Numbered from the stretch's first letter, positions 8,663 through 17,139 are shown. The stretch is DNA of 56,716 nucleotides from an uncultured Rhodopila sp. (GCF_903915725.1 NZ_CAIWTY010000049.1:1-56716); one strand, 5' to 3'. Program-made: numbers and translations. The notes: generated by a model not told the origin, from the letters alone.

Positions 8663-8691
8663 TTGACAGCCCCTGCAACCCAAGGTAGAAC
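8663..8691 (+). promoter_or_regulatory. Sigma-70-type promoter candidate
   Basis: TTGACA at 8663-8668 and TAGAAC at 8686-8691 are separated by 17 bases. The pair sits 31 bases before the ATG of the gene at 8723. The -35 is perfect and the -10 matches four of six positions. Confidence 0.45.
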
Positions 8692-8722
8692 TTGGCCGCA
8701 CCGCACCAAAGGGCAACCCGCC

Positions 8723-9502
8723 ATGTCCGCCTCCAAGACCCCCGACGGCCTCGCCTGCCTGCTCGCCAACCTCATTATCTCCCTGCTGGCGCCGATGTTC
8801 CTCTGGTCCTGCAAGGGCGACGTCCTGCTCGCCCGCCGGGCCGCGGTGGAGACGCTGGGCGCTTACTGCGCCGTCGGCAATCTCAGCCTGATCCGCGCCG
8901 CCAAGATCGTCGCGTTTGATCTCGCCACGCTCAGTTCGCTCAGCCTGTCGATGTTCGACGACACCTCCACCGTCCTGGCGCTGCGCCTGCGCGGCAACGC
9001 GGTCAGCCTGGACCGCGCCGCCGAGCGCAACCGCCTTGCGTTCGAGCAGGACCGCCGCGATGGCGTGATCGTCGCCAAGGCGGCCGGGGTGACCGACGAG
9101 GATGTCAGGGCGGCGGTGAAAGAGGCGCAAAATCAGGTCAGGCAGGCGCAGGCGCGGATGCAGGCCGAGCCGCAAACGGCACCGCGGGCGCAAGCTGCCG
9201 CACCGCCTCCGCCGGCGCCCGCACCCGCCGCCGCTCCGATAAACGAGCGTCAACACGCTGCGCCGCCGCCGGCCAACGCCGTCCGCCTCCCGGCGACCGA
9301 CGAGCAATGGAAGACCGCATGGGCGGGGGCGATGACTCAGGTGGCGGAGGAAATGACGGCCGAATTAGCCGGACTATCGCCGGCCGAAAGGGCCGCCGAG
9401 GTGATCCGCATTCAGGCGCTGAACCGATCCGCCACCGCGCTGGCGTCCGGCACGGTGACTCCGTCCTACCTCAACGCAGCCTCGGTTGCCGAGCGGCGAT
9501 GA
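8723..9502 (+). CDS. Unknown protein with proline/alanine-rich linker
   Basis: This 259-residue protein has an N-terminal globular part (residues 1-130). It begins with a hydrophobic stretch around LLANLIISLLAPMFLW and contains CKGDVLLARRAA. An Ala/Pro/Gln-rich linker (about 150-185) follows, then a C-terminal domain with ATDEQWKTAWAGAMTQVAEEM. I do not recognise a family and infer no function. The ATG at 8723 is chosen over an in-frame start at 8606 because a promoter-like sequence lies between them and protein-like composition starts here. Confidence 0.65.
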   Translation: MSASKTPDGLACLLANLIISLLAPMFLWSCKGDVLLARRAAVETLGAYCAVGNLSLIRAAKIVAFDLATLSSLSLSMFDDTSTVLALRLRGNAVSLDRAAERNRLAFEQDRRDGVIVAKAAGVTDEDVRAAVKEAQNQVRQAQARMQAEPQTAPRAQAAAPPPPAPAPAAAPINERQHAAPPPANAVRLPATDEQWKTAWAGAMTQVAEEMTAELAGLSPAERAAEVIRIQALNRSATALASGTVTPSYLNAASVAERR

Positions 9503-9520
9503 CCCGACCCGCGTAACCGC

Positions 9521-11098
9521 CTACTCCTTCCCTTTGCTCGTCAGCACCGAATAGACCTGATCGCTGAAGTTATTGAACTGAATGACCTTCTGCACGCCCT
9601 GCACCTGAGCATCCTGCTTGATCACCGGGCAATAAGCAGCGGTCAGACCGTTGACGATATCGGCCTGCTGCGCGTGCGGCGCGGCGGCCTTCACCTTCGG
9701 CACGATCTGCTCGGCCACCTGCTCGACATTAACCAGCGTCAGTCCGTGCAGCGCATCGCCGATGCCGCTTTTCGGATCATTCACCACTGCCGCGATCTCC
9801 GGCTGTTCGATCTTCGGGCAGTCGCCGCGGAGGTTCATCGCCGTGGCGGTCACCTTGCGCAAATCGCCGACCATGCCGCCGGCGGCGGTGGCGGGGGCGG
9901 AGTTGCCCCAGGCCTGGCGGACATAATTCACCACATCGGCGATGTCCTGATCGGTCATGCCCGCGCCGATGGCCGGCATCGGTGCATTGCTGCCGCGTGC
10001 CTCGACGCCGCCCAGCACCACCCGGATCACATCCTGCGGGCCGCCCGCCAGCACCGAGGCAGCCCCGACCAACGGGACCACCGCGCCGTTGATGCCTTTG
10101 CCGTCAAGCTGATGGCAGGACGCACAATTGTTCAGATACGCATCCCGGCCGACCGCCGAGGCGCCGGTGAACGCCGTCTGGTGGGTGTTGTCGTACGTCG
10201 TCTTTGCCGGCGTGGACTTCAGATACGCCACCATTGCATGCAAATCGGCGTCCGTCAGCTTGCTCAGGCTGTCATGGATGGTTTCGGCCATCGGCCCATT
10301 GGCGACACCGACGCCCTGGGCCATGCCGGTCTTGAGGTAGGTGACAAGCTGCTCGTCGGAATACTTCCCCACACCCTGCCGCACGTCGGCGGTGATGTTC
10401 GGCGCGTACCAGTTTTGCAGTTCGCCGCCCTGCAGCCGCTCCGCCTCGCTGGAATTGCCCGCGAGGATGCGGCCGTTATGGCAGCCGCCGCAGTGGCCGA
10501 GACCCTCCACCAGATAGGCGCCGCGGTTGATCTCCGGCGACTTGGATGGATCGGGCTGGAAGGTGCCGGCATGGAAAAACAACTGGTTCCAGGCCAGCAG
10601 GCCGGAGCGGATGTTGAACGGGAACTCCATTTTGCTCGGCGGGCGCTTCGATTGGACCGGCTGCAGCGAAAACAGATACGCCTTGATCGCCAGCGCGTCG
10701 TCGCGCGTGACCTTGGTGTAGTACGGGTAAGGCATCGCGGGGTAGATGTAGTCGCCGTCGTTGTCGATGCCTTCATGCAGCGCCCGGTAGAACTGGTCGT
10801 CCGTCCAGTTGCCGATGCCGGTTTCCTTGTCCGGCGTGATGTTGGGCGAGGCGAGCTGTCCGAACGGCGTGTTCAGATACAGCCCACCGGCATAGGGCTG
10901 CCCGTCCTTCTTCGTGTGGCAGGCGACGCAGTCGCCGGCATCCGCGAGGTATTTGCCCCGGGCGATCAGGTCCACATTGGCATCGGTTGCGGCCCGCGCG
11001 GGAGCAATCGCCAGCGTGGCGCTCAACATCGTGGCCAGAACGGCACTTGTCTGGCATAGGGACGCGATCACGGTCTGCCCAGCCTGCCGAGTCGCCAT
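9521..11098 (-). CDS. Tri-haem cytochrome c, periplasmic dehydrogenase subunit type
   Basis: The 525-residue exported protein has a signal peptide (residues 1-36, ending APARA). Three CxxCH haem c sites follow: CVACH near 60, CGGCH near 205 and CASCH near 325. This is the layout of the cytochrome subunit of membrane alcohol, gluconate or sorbitol dehydrogenases (AdhB-like), which pass electrons to ubiquinone. After the third haem domain there is an extra region of roughly 110 residues. The ATG at 11098 follows GGGAGG; an upstream in-frame start lacks a signal-like beginning. No dehydrogenase subunit is adjacent, so the partner is unknown. Confidence 0.88.
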   Translation of the reverse strand: MATRQAGQTVIASLCQTSAVLATMLSATLAIAPARAATDANVDLIARGKYLADAGDCVACHTKKDGQPYAGGLYLNTPFGQLASPNITPDKETGIGNWTDDQFYRALHEGIDNDGDYIYPAMPYPYYTKVTRDDALAIKAYLFSLQPVQSKRPPSKMEFPFNIRSGLLAWNQLFFHAGTFQPDPSKSPEINRGAYLVEGLGHCGGCHNGRILAGNSSEAERLQGGELQNWYAPNITADVRQGVGKYSDEQLVTYLKTGMAQGVGVANGPMAETIHDSLSKLTDADLHAMVAYLKSTPAKTTYDNTHQTAFTGASAVGRDAYLNNCASCHQLDGKGINGAVVPLVGAASVLAGGPQDVIRVVLGGVEARGSNAPMPAIGAGMTDQDIADVVNYVRQAWGNSAPATAAGGMVGDLRKVTATAMNLRGDCPKIEQPEIAAVVNDPKSGIGDALHGLTLVNVEQVAEQIVPKVKAAAPHAQQADIVNGLTAAYCPVIKQDAQVQGVQKVIQFNNFSDQVYSVLTSKGKE

Positions 11099-11185
11099 GC
11101 AACCTCCCGCTCTGCGCCTCCTCAACGGAGGCGGATACCGGGGACAGAACGGCACCGGCCCGTCTCGGTTGCGGCGGTGCCCGGT

Positions 11186-11209
11186 GTCTCACGACGACGT
11201 TTGTGAGAC
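11186..11209. promoter_or_regulatory. Inverted repeat between divergent genes
   Basis: GTCTCAC at 11186-11192 and GTGAGAC at 11203-11209 form a perfect 7-bp inverted repeat with a 10-base spacer. It lies in the divergent region between the cytochrome c gene and the psiE-like gene, where a shared operator could be. The bound protein is unknown. Confidence 0.4.
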
Positions 11210-11257
11210 GCAAGGGACGGGCAGGGGTTCAGATCAGGCGTGGTGGAAAGGGCGATA

Positions 11258-11770
11258 ATGGCATCCGAGACTTCCGAGACGATTGTGCCGCGTCAGACGG
11301 CCAACCGTATATTCCTGCGAGTCGAGCACAGCCTGTATCTCGCGCTGGGTATCCTGCTCGTGCTGACCAGCGTGCTGGCGCTGGCCAGTGCAGCGGCGAC
11401 CCTGTGGAACGGGCTGGGCGAGTGGTCGTCCACCGAAACCGTCTTCGTCGTCATCGATCGCTTGCTGTTCGTGCTGATGCTGATCGAGATCCTGCATACC
11501 GTGCGGGTGTCGGTGGAGTCAGGGTCGTTGAACTGCGAGCCATTCCTGGTCGTCGGCCTGATCGCCTCGATCCGGCGCATCCTGGTGATTACGCTGGAAT
11601 CGTCGAAGATGGCGCAGGGCGAGAACTGGACCGAGGCCAGCGATCACGTGTTCCGGACGTCAATGATCGAACTCGGCGTGCTGGCGGTACTGATCCTGGT
11701 GATGGTGGCTTCGATCGCTGTGCTGCGGAAGAGTAAGCAGCGGAAAGCCGGAGGGGCGATCGGCGAGTAA
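11258..11770 (+). CDS. PsiE-like phosphate-starvation-inducible membrane protein
   Basis: This 170-residue membrane protein matches the PsiE family pattern. It has four hydrophobic helices at about residues 28-50, 68-88, 98-118 and 137-157, with the characteristic segment LLFVLMLIEILHTVRVSVE and a following VVGLIASIRRILV. The role of the family is unknown; in enterics it is induced by phosphate limitation. ATG 11258 is preferred over GTG 11240 because GAAAGGG is correctly spaced before it. It converges with crtC. Confidence 0.8.
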   Translation: MASETSETIVPRQTANRIFLRVEHSLYLALGILLVLTSVLALASAAATLWNGLGEWSSTETVFVVIDRLLFVLMLIEILHTVRVSVESGSLNCEPFLVVGLIASIRRILVITLESSKMAQGENWTEASDHVFRTSMIELGVLAVLILVMVASIAVLRKSKQRKAGGAIGE

Positions 11771-11774
11771 CCGT

Positions 11775-11809
11775 TGTGTCATGGCCGGACTAAGTCCGGC
11801 CATGACACA
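11775..11809. repeat. Perfect 17-bp palindrome (REP-like family B), likely bidirectional terminator
   Basis: TGTGTCATGGCCGGACT (11775-11791) faces its exact complement at 11793-11809 with one base between them. It sits between the convergent psiE-like gene and crtC, where transcription from both sides should end. The same arms (TGTCATGGCCGGA...TCCGGCCA) recur at 22500-22600, 32452-32489 and 37655-37746, so it is a dispersed family as well as a probable terminator. Confidence 0.85.
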
Positions 11810-11832
11810 GAAGCAACGGCCGAGCCGAAGCC

Positions 11833-12753
11833 TCACCGCCGCTTCGACAACAGCCCCCGCCGCGGCATCCGGAACGGCAGCATCGCCTGGACGATCGGCA
11901 TGGTGAACCGGTCCATCGACAGGCTCTCATGCATCGCCGTCACCGGCCCGCCGAGCAACTCACCGGCGACCACCGAGCGCGTATAGAACGGCGTGTCCTC
12001 CAGCGTCTCCACCACCGACGGGGCGGTCAGCCCGATCGTCCGGTCCACGCGCCATCCGGTCTTCGGCAGCGTAACCGAGGGCGGGGGCGTGAAATCCTCG
12101 ACCCCGCCGGCCGAGTCGTATTTCAGCGCGATGGAGAACGGCCCGTCCCGCCGTTCCAGGTCGTACAGCACCGCCGTCCCGCCGGGGATTGGCGCACGGC
12201 TCCAGTCCCAGCGGATGAAATCGTCCTCCAGTGGGCGGTCGCCGGAGTTGGTGTCGAAATACGCCGGACCCGACCAGGAGATGCCAGGCTCGGCCAGTTC
12301 GACCTCGACCCGGGCGCAGGGCGCGATGGGCTGCCAGCGGTGCCGGCCGGCCGAATCCAGCACCAGCCCGCGGGTCGAAACCGATTGCGGATACAGTCGC
12401 ACCGTCCCGCGCACCCGCCGCGGTATCGGCAGGGGCATGCCGATCTCGTCGAGGCGGATGGTGAGGCCCTGGCCGTCCCAGGAGAGCATGCTCTTGCCGA
12501 TGGCCAGGTAGTCCGGGCTGCGATGCACGGCGGACGCGCCCCGCTCGGTCATCGTCCACCGCTTGGCCTTGCCGTACAGCGCGATGTTCATCGAGCAGTG
12601 CTGCAGCGGATCGCCGCCGCCGCCGCGCCGCGCCCAGCGGTAGTACGGGGAGAACACGCTGCCGAGGAAGGCGATCAAGGTGATCCCGTATTCCCCGTCA
12701 TCGCTCAGCGCATCGACATACCACCAGATATAGCCGCGCTCCGGCGGGGTTAT
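11833..12753 (-). CDS. crtC: Acyclic carotenoid 1,2-hydratase CrtC, apparent AUA start
   Basis: CrtC adds water to the 1,2 double bond of neurosporene or lycopene-type carotenoids. The protein shows family landmarks: GYIWWYVDALSDDG at the N terminus, FLGSVFSPYY, the RSPDYLAIGKSML region and the FIRWDWSR region. The C terminus lies 24 bases after the psiE-side palindrome. No ATG, GTG or TTG exists in this frame near the expected N terminus. The codon at the exact place is ATA (12753-12751), overlapping the crtD stop as ATAA, where ATGA would be usual. The frame also stays open upstream inside crtD. About 306 residues result from this start. Family assignment is sure; the start is inferred. Confidence 0.88.
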   Translation of the reverse strand: MTPPERGYIWWYVDALSDDGEYGITLIAFLGSVFSPYYRWARRGGGGDPLQHCSMNIALYGKAKRWTMTERGASAVHRSPDYLAIGKSMLSWDGQGLTIRLDEIGMPLPIPRRVRGTVRLYPQSVSTRGLVLDSAGRHRWQPIAPCARVEVELAEPGISWSGPAYFDTNSGDRPLEDDFIRWDWSRAPIPGGTAVLYDLERRDGPFSIALKYDSAGGVEDFTPPPSVTLPKTGWRVDRTIGLTAPSVVETLEDTPFYTRSVVAGELLGGPVTAMHESLSMDRFTMPIVQAMLPFRMPRRGLLSKRR

Positions 12754-14231
12754 CGAGAAGTCAGGTCCTTCAGCACGCTGGCTGCCGCCAGCCGTCCCGA
12801 CAGCAGCGCCATCGGCACTCCCGGCCCCGGATGCACGCTGCCCCCCGCCAGGTACAGCCCCTTGAGCGCGGTTTTCGATCCCGGCCGATGGAACGCCGCC
12901 ATCGACCCGTGCACCAGTTGGCCGAACAGCGCTCCCCCCGTCGCCGGGAACAGCTTGTCGAAGTCCGTCGGGCTGGCGGTCTGCTCCGTTCCGCGCTCGA
13001 TCTTCAGGCCGCACCGCTCCAACTGGGCGAATGTCGTCTTGGCGCATTGTTCGATCTCCGCGGCAGTATAGGGGTGGCTGTCGCCGTTGGGTGGGGCGTT
13101 GACCTGGACGAGCAGGCGCTCGGGCTGGCCGTCCGGGTTCTGCCCGGGCTGGCCGCGGTCCTGGCCGCATACATAGATGGTGGGGTAGTTCGGCAGCCGC
13201 CCGCGGCCCAGCGTGTCTTCGAACTCGGACTTGAAGTTCTCGGCGAAGAAGACGTTGTGGCGGACCAGCGGAAATCCTTCCGTCCTGCCGGAAACGGCCC
13301 AGGTGACGGCGGAGAGCGAGCGGGTATTCGGCTTCGGTGCCGGCACCGCCTTGGCCGCGCCGCGTCCGAAGAAGCCGGCCGCGATGGCGCGGTAGTCGGC
13401 CGCGCAGACCACGGCGTCCGACTCGATGAACTCCCCGTCCGCCAGCTTTACGCCCGCGGCGCGGCCGTTCTTGACGACAATTTCGGAAACCTTGGCGTTG
13501 ACCCGGATGTCGACGCCTTTCAGCGCCGCCACGTCGGCCAGGGCCTTGGCGATGCGGATGATGCCGCCCTCGACCAGCCAGACGCCTTCCTGCTCAACGC
13601 TGACGATCAGCATCAGGGTGGCGGGCGCCTCGTACGGCGACGATCCGGTATAGGTGGCGTAGCGGCCGAACAACTGCAGCAGCCGCGGGTCATGAAAGTG
13701 CTCGCCGAGTGCCTTCCAGAGCGTGGTGAACGGCGAGACGCCCCACATCTTGATGGGATTGCCGGCGGTGGCAAGGCTCAGCGGCGTCGGCCGGGGGGAC
13801 CGCATGAACGGCCCGTCCAGCATCTTGTGGACCTTCGTCGCGCGGGCCAGGAAATCCCGGAACCCCTGCGCCTCGGCCTTGCCGGCGAAGGCTTCGATGG
13901 CCGCGGCGGAGCGTTCCTTGTCGCCGAACAGGTCGAGCGTGCCGCCGCTGGTCCAGCTATGCCGCACCAGCACGTCGCTGCGGTGCAGGGTCAGGTGATC
14001 GCTCAGCGAGGTGCCGGCGTCGGCGAACAGGCTTTCGAACACGTCCCGCATCGTCAGCACGGTGGGGCCGGCATCGACGCCGAGCTCGCCGGCGCGGAGC
14101 TGGCGGATCTTGCCACCGCAATACGGGGCGGCCTCCAGCAGGGTCACGGCGACGCCGCGCCGCGCCAGGTCGATGGAGGCGGCCAGTCCACCGGCGCCGC
14201 CGCCGATAATCGTCACACGCGAAGTTCCCAC
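12750..14231 (-). CDS. crtD: Methoxyneurosporene/1-hydroxycarotenoid 3,4-desaturase CrtD
   Basis: This CrtI-type FAD desaturase of 493 residues introduces the 3,4 double bond into hydroxylated acyclic carotenoids. It has VTIIGGGAGGL at residues 6-16, the E...CGGKIRQ segment near 33-45 and the C-terminal SVHPGPGVPMALLSG stretch. A second CrtI paralogue next to crtC and divergent from crtEF is the usual crtD setting. The start is GTG at 14231, directly before the FAD motif. Its -35 region overlaps the PpsR-type site at 14266. The stop codon TAA overlaps the putative crtC start. Confidence 0.92.
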   Translation of the reverse strand: MGTSRVTIIGGGAGGLAASIDLARRGVAVTLLEAAPYCGGKIRQLRAGELGVDAGPTVLTMRDVFESLFADAGTSLSDHLTLHRSDVLVRHSWTSGGTLDLFGDKERSAAAIEAFAGKAEAQGFRDFLARATKVHKMLDGPFMRSPRPTPLSLATAGNPIKMWGVSPFTTLWKALGEHFHDPRLLQLFGRYATYTGSSPYEAPATLMLIVSVEQEGVWLVEGGIIRIAKALADVAALKGVDIRVNAKVSEIVVKNGRAAGVKLADGEFIESDAVVCAADYRAIAAGFFGRGAAKAVPAPKPNTRSLSAVTWAVSGRTEGFPLVRHNVFFAENFKSEFEDTLGRGRLPNYPTIYVCGQDRGQPGQNPDGQPERLLVQVNAPPNGDSHPYTAAEIEQCAKTTFAQLERCGLKIERGTEQTASPTDFDKLFPATGGALFGQLVHGSMAAFHRPGSKTALKGLYLAGGSVHPGPGVPMALLSGRLAAASVLKDLTSR

Positions 14232-14265
14232 CCGGGCTATGTCCTAATTTCGATGTTGACTTGGC

Positions 14266-14308
14266 TGTCAAGATGATCTGACACTCCTAATGACAACCAC
14301 GGTTTACA
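14266..14308. promoter_or_regulatory. Paired PpsR/CrtJ-type operators between crtD and crtE
   Basis: A perfect site TGT-CAAGATGATCTG-ACA lies at 14266-14283. A near match, TGA-N12-ACA, lies at 14291-14308. Read on the minus strand, the first site contains TTGACA, a consensus -35 for crtD, so binding would block that promoter. Tandem sites are usual for PpsR/CrtJ cooperative binding. Both operons, crtDC and crtEF, start from this 98-base region. Confidence 0.7.
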
Positions 14309-14329
14309 CGCAAGAGGGGTTCTAACGTC

Positions 14330-15199
14330 ATGGATGCCGTCAGCCGGATCGAGCGAACCCTTGCAGCCTCTCTTGAACGAGTCGAAGGCAAGGACGCTCC
14401 GCCGTTGCTGGCTGCTGCCATGCACCATGCGGTATTTCCGCGCGGTGCCCGTATCCGCCCCCGGCTCTGTTTGGCCGTCGCCGCGGCCTGTGGCGGTGAC
14501 GATCCCGCCGCGGCTGATGCGGCTGCGGCGGCGATCGAGCTGATGCATTGCGCTTCTCTGGTGCATGACGACCTTCCCGCCTTTGACAACGCAGACCTGC
14601 GCCGTGGCCGCCCCACGGTGCATCGCGCCTTCGGTGAGCCGCTGGCGGTGCTGGCCGGCGATGCGCTGATCGTCCTGGCGTTTCAGACGCTGGTCTGGGG
14701 CACGGCGAACTCGATCGCCCGGCTCGGGCCGCTGGTGCATGTGCTGGCGAAATCCACCGGCATGCCGAGCGGCATCTGCGCCGGGCAGGCCTGGGAATGC
14801 GAGCCGAACGCCGATCTGGGGCGGTATCAGAGGCAGAAGACGGGGGCGCTGTTCGCTGCGGCCACCGAGGCCGGCGCCGCGGCGGCGGGTGTCGAGGCGG
14901 AAGTCTGGCGCGAACTCGGGATGCGCCTGGGTGAGGCCTACCAGGTCGCCGACGACATCGCGGACGTCTATTCGGGCGAGGCTGAAATCGGCAAACCGAT
15001 TGGTCAGGACGCGGCGCTCGGGCGGCCGAATGCGGCTTTGGCGATGGGCATGGCGGGTGCGATGAAGCACCTGGAAGCGCTGGCCGAGGCGGCTGCCGCC
15101 TCGATCCCGGCCTGTCCGGGGCAGGCGGGATTGCAGGCGCTGACGCTCAGCGAGGCTAGGCGCCTGCTGCCGAAAGACATGACATTGAGCGCTGCCTGA
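14330..15199 (+). CDS. crtE: Geranylgeranyl diphosphate synthase CrtE
   Basis: This polyprenyl synthase of 289 residues makes GGPP, the precursor for carotenoids and the bacteriochlorophyll tail. The first Asp-rich motif DDLPAFD is at residues 80-86, and the second (DDIAD) at 208-212. The RRGRPTVH segment follows the first motif. It is the first gene of the crtEF pair and divergent from crtD. The stop is directly followed by the crtF ATG (one base between). Genomic context makes crtE more likely than ispA. Confidence 0.93.
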   Translation: MDAVSRIERTLAASLERVEGKDAPPLLAAAMHHAVFPRGARIRPRLCLAVAAACGGDDPAAADAAAAAIELMHCASLVHDDLPAFDNADLRRGRPTVHRAFGEPLAVLAGDALIVLAFQTLVWGTANSIARLGPLVHVLAKSTGMPSGICAGQAWECEPNADLGRYQRQKTGALFAAATEAGAAAAGVEAEVWRELGMRLGEAYQVADDIADVYSGEAEIGKPIGQDAALGRPNAALAMGMAGAMKHLEALAEAAAASIPACPGQAGLQALTLSEARRLLPKDMTLSAA

Positions 15200-15200
15200 T

Positions 15201-16349
15201 ATGTCCGGAGTTGATACGTTGCCGCTGGCGCCGGAGCGTCCCGGGTTCAGCCTGATCGAGCGTTGGCAGTCTTTGCGTGATCGCCTGCTGGCCAATTCGG
15301 CCTTCCAGAGTTGGGCGGTGAAGTTTCCGCTGACCCGGGGGATAGCCAACCGCCGGGCGCGGGCGCTGTTCGATCTGTGTGCCGGGTTCGTCTACAGCCA
15401 GGTGCTGGCGGCCTGCGTGAAGCTGAACGTGTTCGAGATCCTGTCGGAGGGCCCGCAGACCACCGAACGTCTCGCCGGACGGCTGTCGCTGACGGTGGAA
15501 GCCGCTGCCCGTCTGCTGGATGCGGCCGCGGCGCTGAAGCTGGTGGAGCGGCGGCGCGGCGGGCGGTTCGGGCTGGGGCCGTTGGGTGCTGCGATCCTGG
15601 GCGCTCCCGGGGTGGTGGCGATGATCGAGCATCACGCGATGCTCTATGCCGACTTGCGCGACCCGGTGGCGCTGCTGCGCGGCCAGCAACCGGAAACCGG
15701 CATCGGCAGCCTGTGGCCCTATGCAGCTGAAGGCGGTGAGACGCTGAAGGCGTCGGACGTGGCGGATTACAGCGCGCTGATGTCGACGTCTCAGCCGCAG
15801 GTTTCGGCCGATATCCTGGCGGCATACCGGTTTGATAAGCATCAATGCCTGATGGATATGGGCGGGGGCGAGGGCACCTTCCTGACCGCCGTGGCGCCGA
15901 CCGCGCCGAACCTGCGGCTGAAGTTGCTTGACCTGCCGGCGGTGGCGGAGCGGGCGCGTGCGAAATTCGCGGCGGCCGGGCTGTCCGGGCGGGCGGAAGC
16001 GTTCGGCGGCGATTTCCGGGCCGGACCATTGCCGGAAGGCGCGGACATCATCTCGCTGGTGCGGGTAATCCACGACCACGACGACGAATTTGCCATGGCA
16101 ATCCTGCGCAATGCGCATAAGGCGCTGCCGCCGGGAGGCACCTTGCTGCTGGCCGAACCGATGGCCGGCACGGCCGGGGCGGAGACGGTGGGTGCCTATT
16201 TCGACTTCTACCTGCTCGCGATGGGCAGCGGGCGGCCTCGTACGGTCGAGGAACTGACCGCGATGCTGAAGCGGGCCGGGTTCTCGTCGGTGACGCTGCA
16301 GCCGACGCGGCGGACCATGCTGGTGCGGGTGCTGATCGCCAAGGTGTAA
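15201..16349 (+). CDS. crtF: Carotenoid 1-O-methyltransferase CrtF
   Basis: This SAM-dependent O-methyltransferase of 382 residues methylates the 1-hydroxyl added by CrtC, giving methoxylated carotenoids. An N-terminal winged-helix dimerisation region (about 60-130) is followed by the SAM motif MDMGGGEGTFL near residue 218. The acidic LLDLP and the catalytic-region VIHDHDD near 280 follow. It lies one base after crtE. Family and place agree with spheroidene-type pathways. Confidence 0.93.
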   Translation: MSGVDTLPLAPERPGFSLIERWQSLRDRLLANSAFQSWAVKFPLTRGIANRRARALFDLCAGFVYSQVLAACVKLNVFEILSEGPQTTERLAGRLSLTVEAAARLLDAAAALKLVERRRGGRFGLGPLGAAILGAPGVVAMIEHHAMLYADLRDPVALLRGQQPETGIGSLWPYAAEGGETLKASDVADYSALMSTSQPQVSADILAAYRFDKHQCLMDMGGGEGTFLTAVAPTAPNLRLKLLDLPAVAERARAKFAAAGLSGRAEAFGGDFRAGPLPEGADIISLVRVIHDHDDEFAMAILRNAHKALPPGGTLLLAEPMAGTAGAETVGAYFDFYLLAMGSGRPRTVEELTAMLKRAGFSSVTLQPTRRTMLVRVLIAKV

Positions 16350-16356
16350 GGCTGGA

Positions 16357-16378
16357 GGACGCAGGTCGCCCTGCGTCC
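16357..16378. terminator. Strong hairpin between convergent genes
   Basis: GGACGCAGG at 16357-16365 pairs perfectly with CCTGCGTCC at 16370-16378 across a four-base loop. It lies just after the crtF stop and before the end of the opposite-strand gene at 16389. There is no T-run, so it is a probable rather than typical intrinsic terminator for both directions. Confidence 0.6.
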
Positions 16379-16388
16379 CCGGCGCGCT

Positions 16389-16655
16389 TCAGATGGTGCT
16401 GCCGCTGCTGCGGCCGGCCACCGCGTGGTAGACGAACAGCACGACGACCGCCCCGATCACCGCGACGATGATGCTGTAGATGTTGAGACCGGTTATCGGC
16501 GTGGCGCCCACGAACGAGAACAGGAAGCCGCCGACAAGCGCGCCGACAATGCCGAGCACGATGTCGAGGATCACGCCCTCTCCGGTCTTGTTGACCAGCT
16601 TGCTGGCGATAAAGCCGGCGATCAGGCCGAGGATAAGCCAGGCGAGTATGGACAT
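16389..16655 (-). CDS. GlsB/YeaQ/YmgE-type small stress membrane protein
   Basis: This 88-residue protein has three membrane helices. The glycine-rich pattern AWLILGLIAGFIASKLV, then GEGVILDIVLGIVGALVGGFLF, is typical of the transglycosylase-associated (GlsB/YeaQ/YmgE) family. The name of the family is historical and no enzymatic role is known. The next gene on the same strand, 35 bases upstream, is also a small membrane protein, so the two may be one stress operon. Confidence 0.88.
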   Translation of the reverse strand: MSILAWLILGLIAGFIASKLVNKTGEGVILDIVLGIVGALVGGFLFSFVGATPITGLNIYSIIVAVIGAVVVLFVYHAVAGRSSGSTI

Positions 16656-16690
16656 GCTGGTGGTTCCTTTCGGTTATGGTTCGGCGTGTC

Positions 16691-16927
16691 TCAGCTCTGG
16701 CCGCGGGCCGGGATGACCGACGCGACCGCGTAGGCGAGGCCCCCGGCGATCAGCAGCGAGATCAGCGGCTGCTGGCGGACCTGTTGGGCGAGGGTTTGCT
16801 TGGCCTCCCGCGCCTGCACGACCGCCTGGCCGTAGGCGTCCTGCGCATCGCCCGCGACCTCGCGGGCTTTTTCCTCAAGAACAAGCGCGGTCAGCGCCAG
16901 CGTGACCAAAGCCAGGAGTGGCTTCAT
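16691..16927 (-). CDS. Small helical membrane protein (DUF883/CsbD-like)
   Basis: This 78-residue protein has a hydrophobic N-terminal helix (LLALVTLALTALVL), which could be a signal anchor. An amphipathic helix with EKAREVAGDAQDAYGQ and a C-terminal hydrophobic helix (PLISLLIAGGLAYAVASVI) follow. The pattern resembles DUF883/ElaB-type or CsbD-like stress proteins. The start at 16927 follows an AAGGAG site. A longer in-frame extension to 17050 has no protein-like composition and is rejected. Confidence 0.65.
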   Translation of the reverse strand: MKPLLALVTLALTALVLEEKAREVAGDAQDAYGQAVVQAREAKQTLAQQVRQQPLISLLIAGGLAYAVASVIPARGQS

Positions 16928-17139
16928 GGAATGCTCCTTGTTTCGGCTGCTGCCGGAGGCCGGCCGGAGGGTTTGCCTTCGTGCGGCACCGCATCGGCCT
17001 GTGCGGACAACGCGCCTGCCGGGCTTCGGATGCGGCCGGGGCTGGATCAAAAAGCCGAACGTCCGCTGTCGGCGTGACCGCCCCCGTTAACTGTTTCGTA
17101 ACTGTGACCGGCTAGGCTGGGCGAGGAAGCTGAATGGGC

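Noticed and set aside
12774..13170. Longer crtC reading frame starting inside crtD at 13170
   Set aside because: The added 140 residues are an out-of-frame reading of crtD and unlike any CrtC N terminus. The start next to the crtD stop is preferred.
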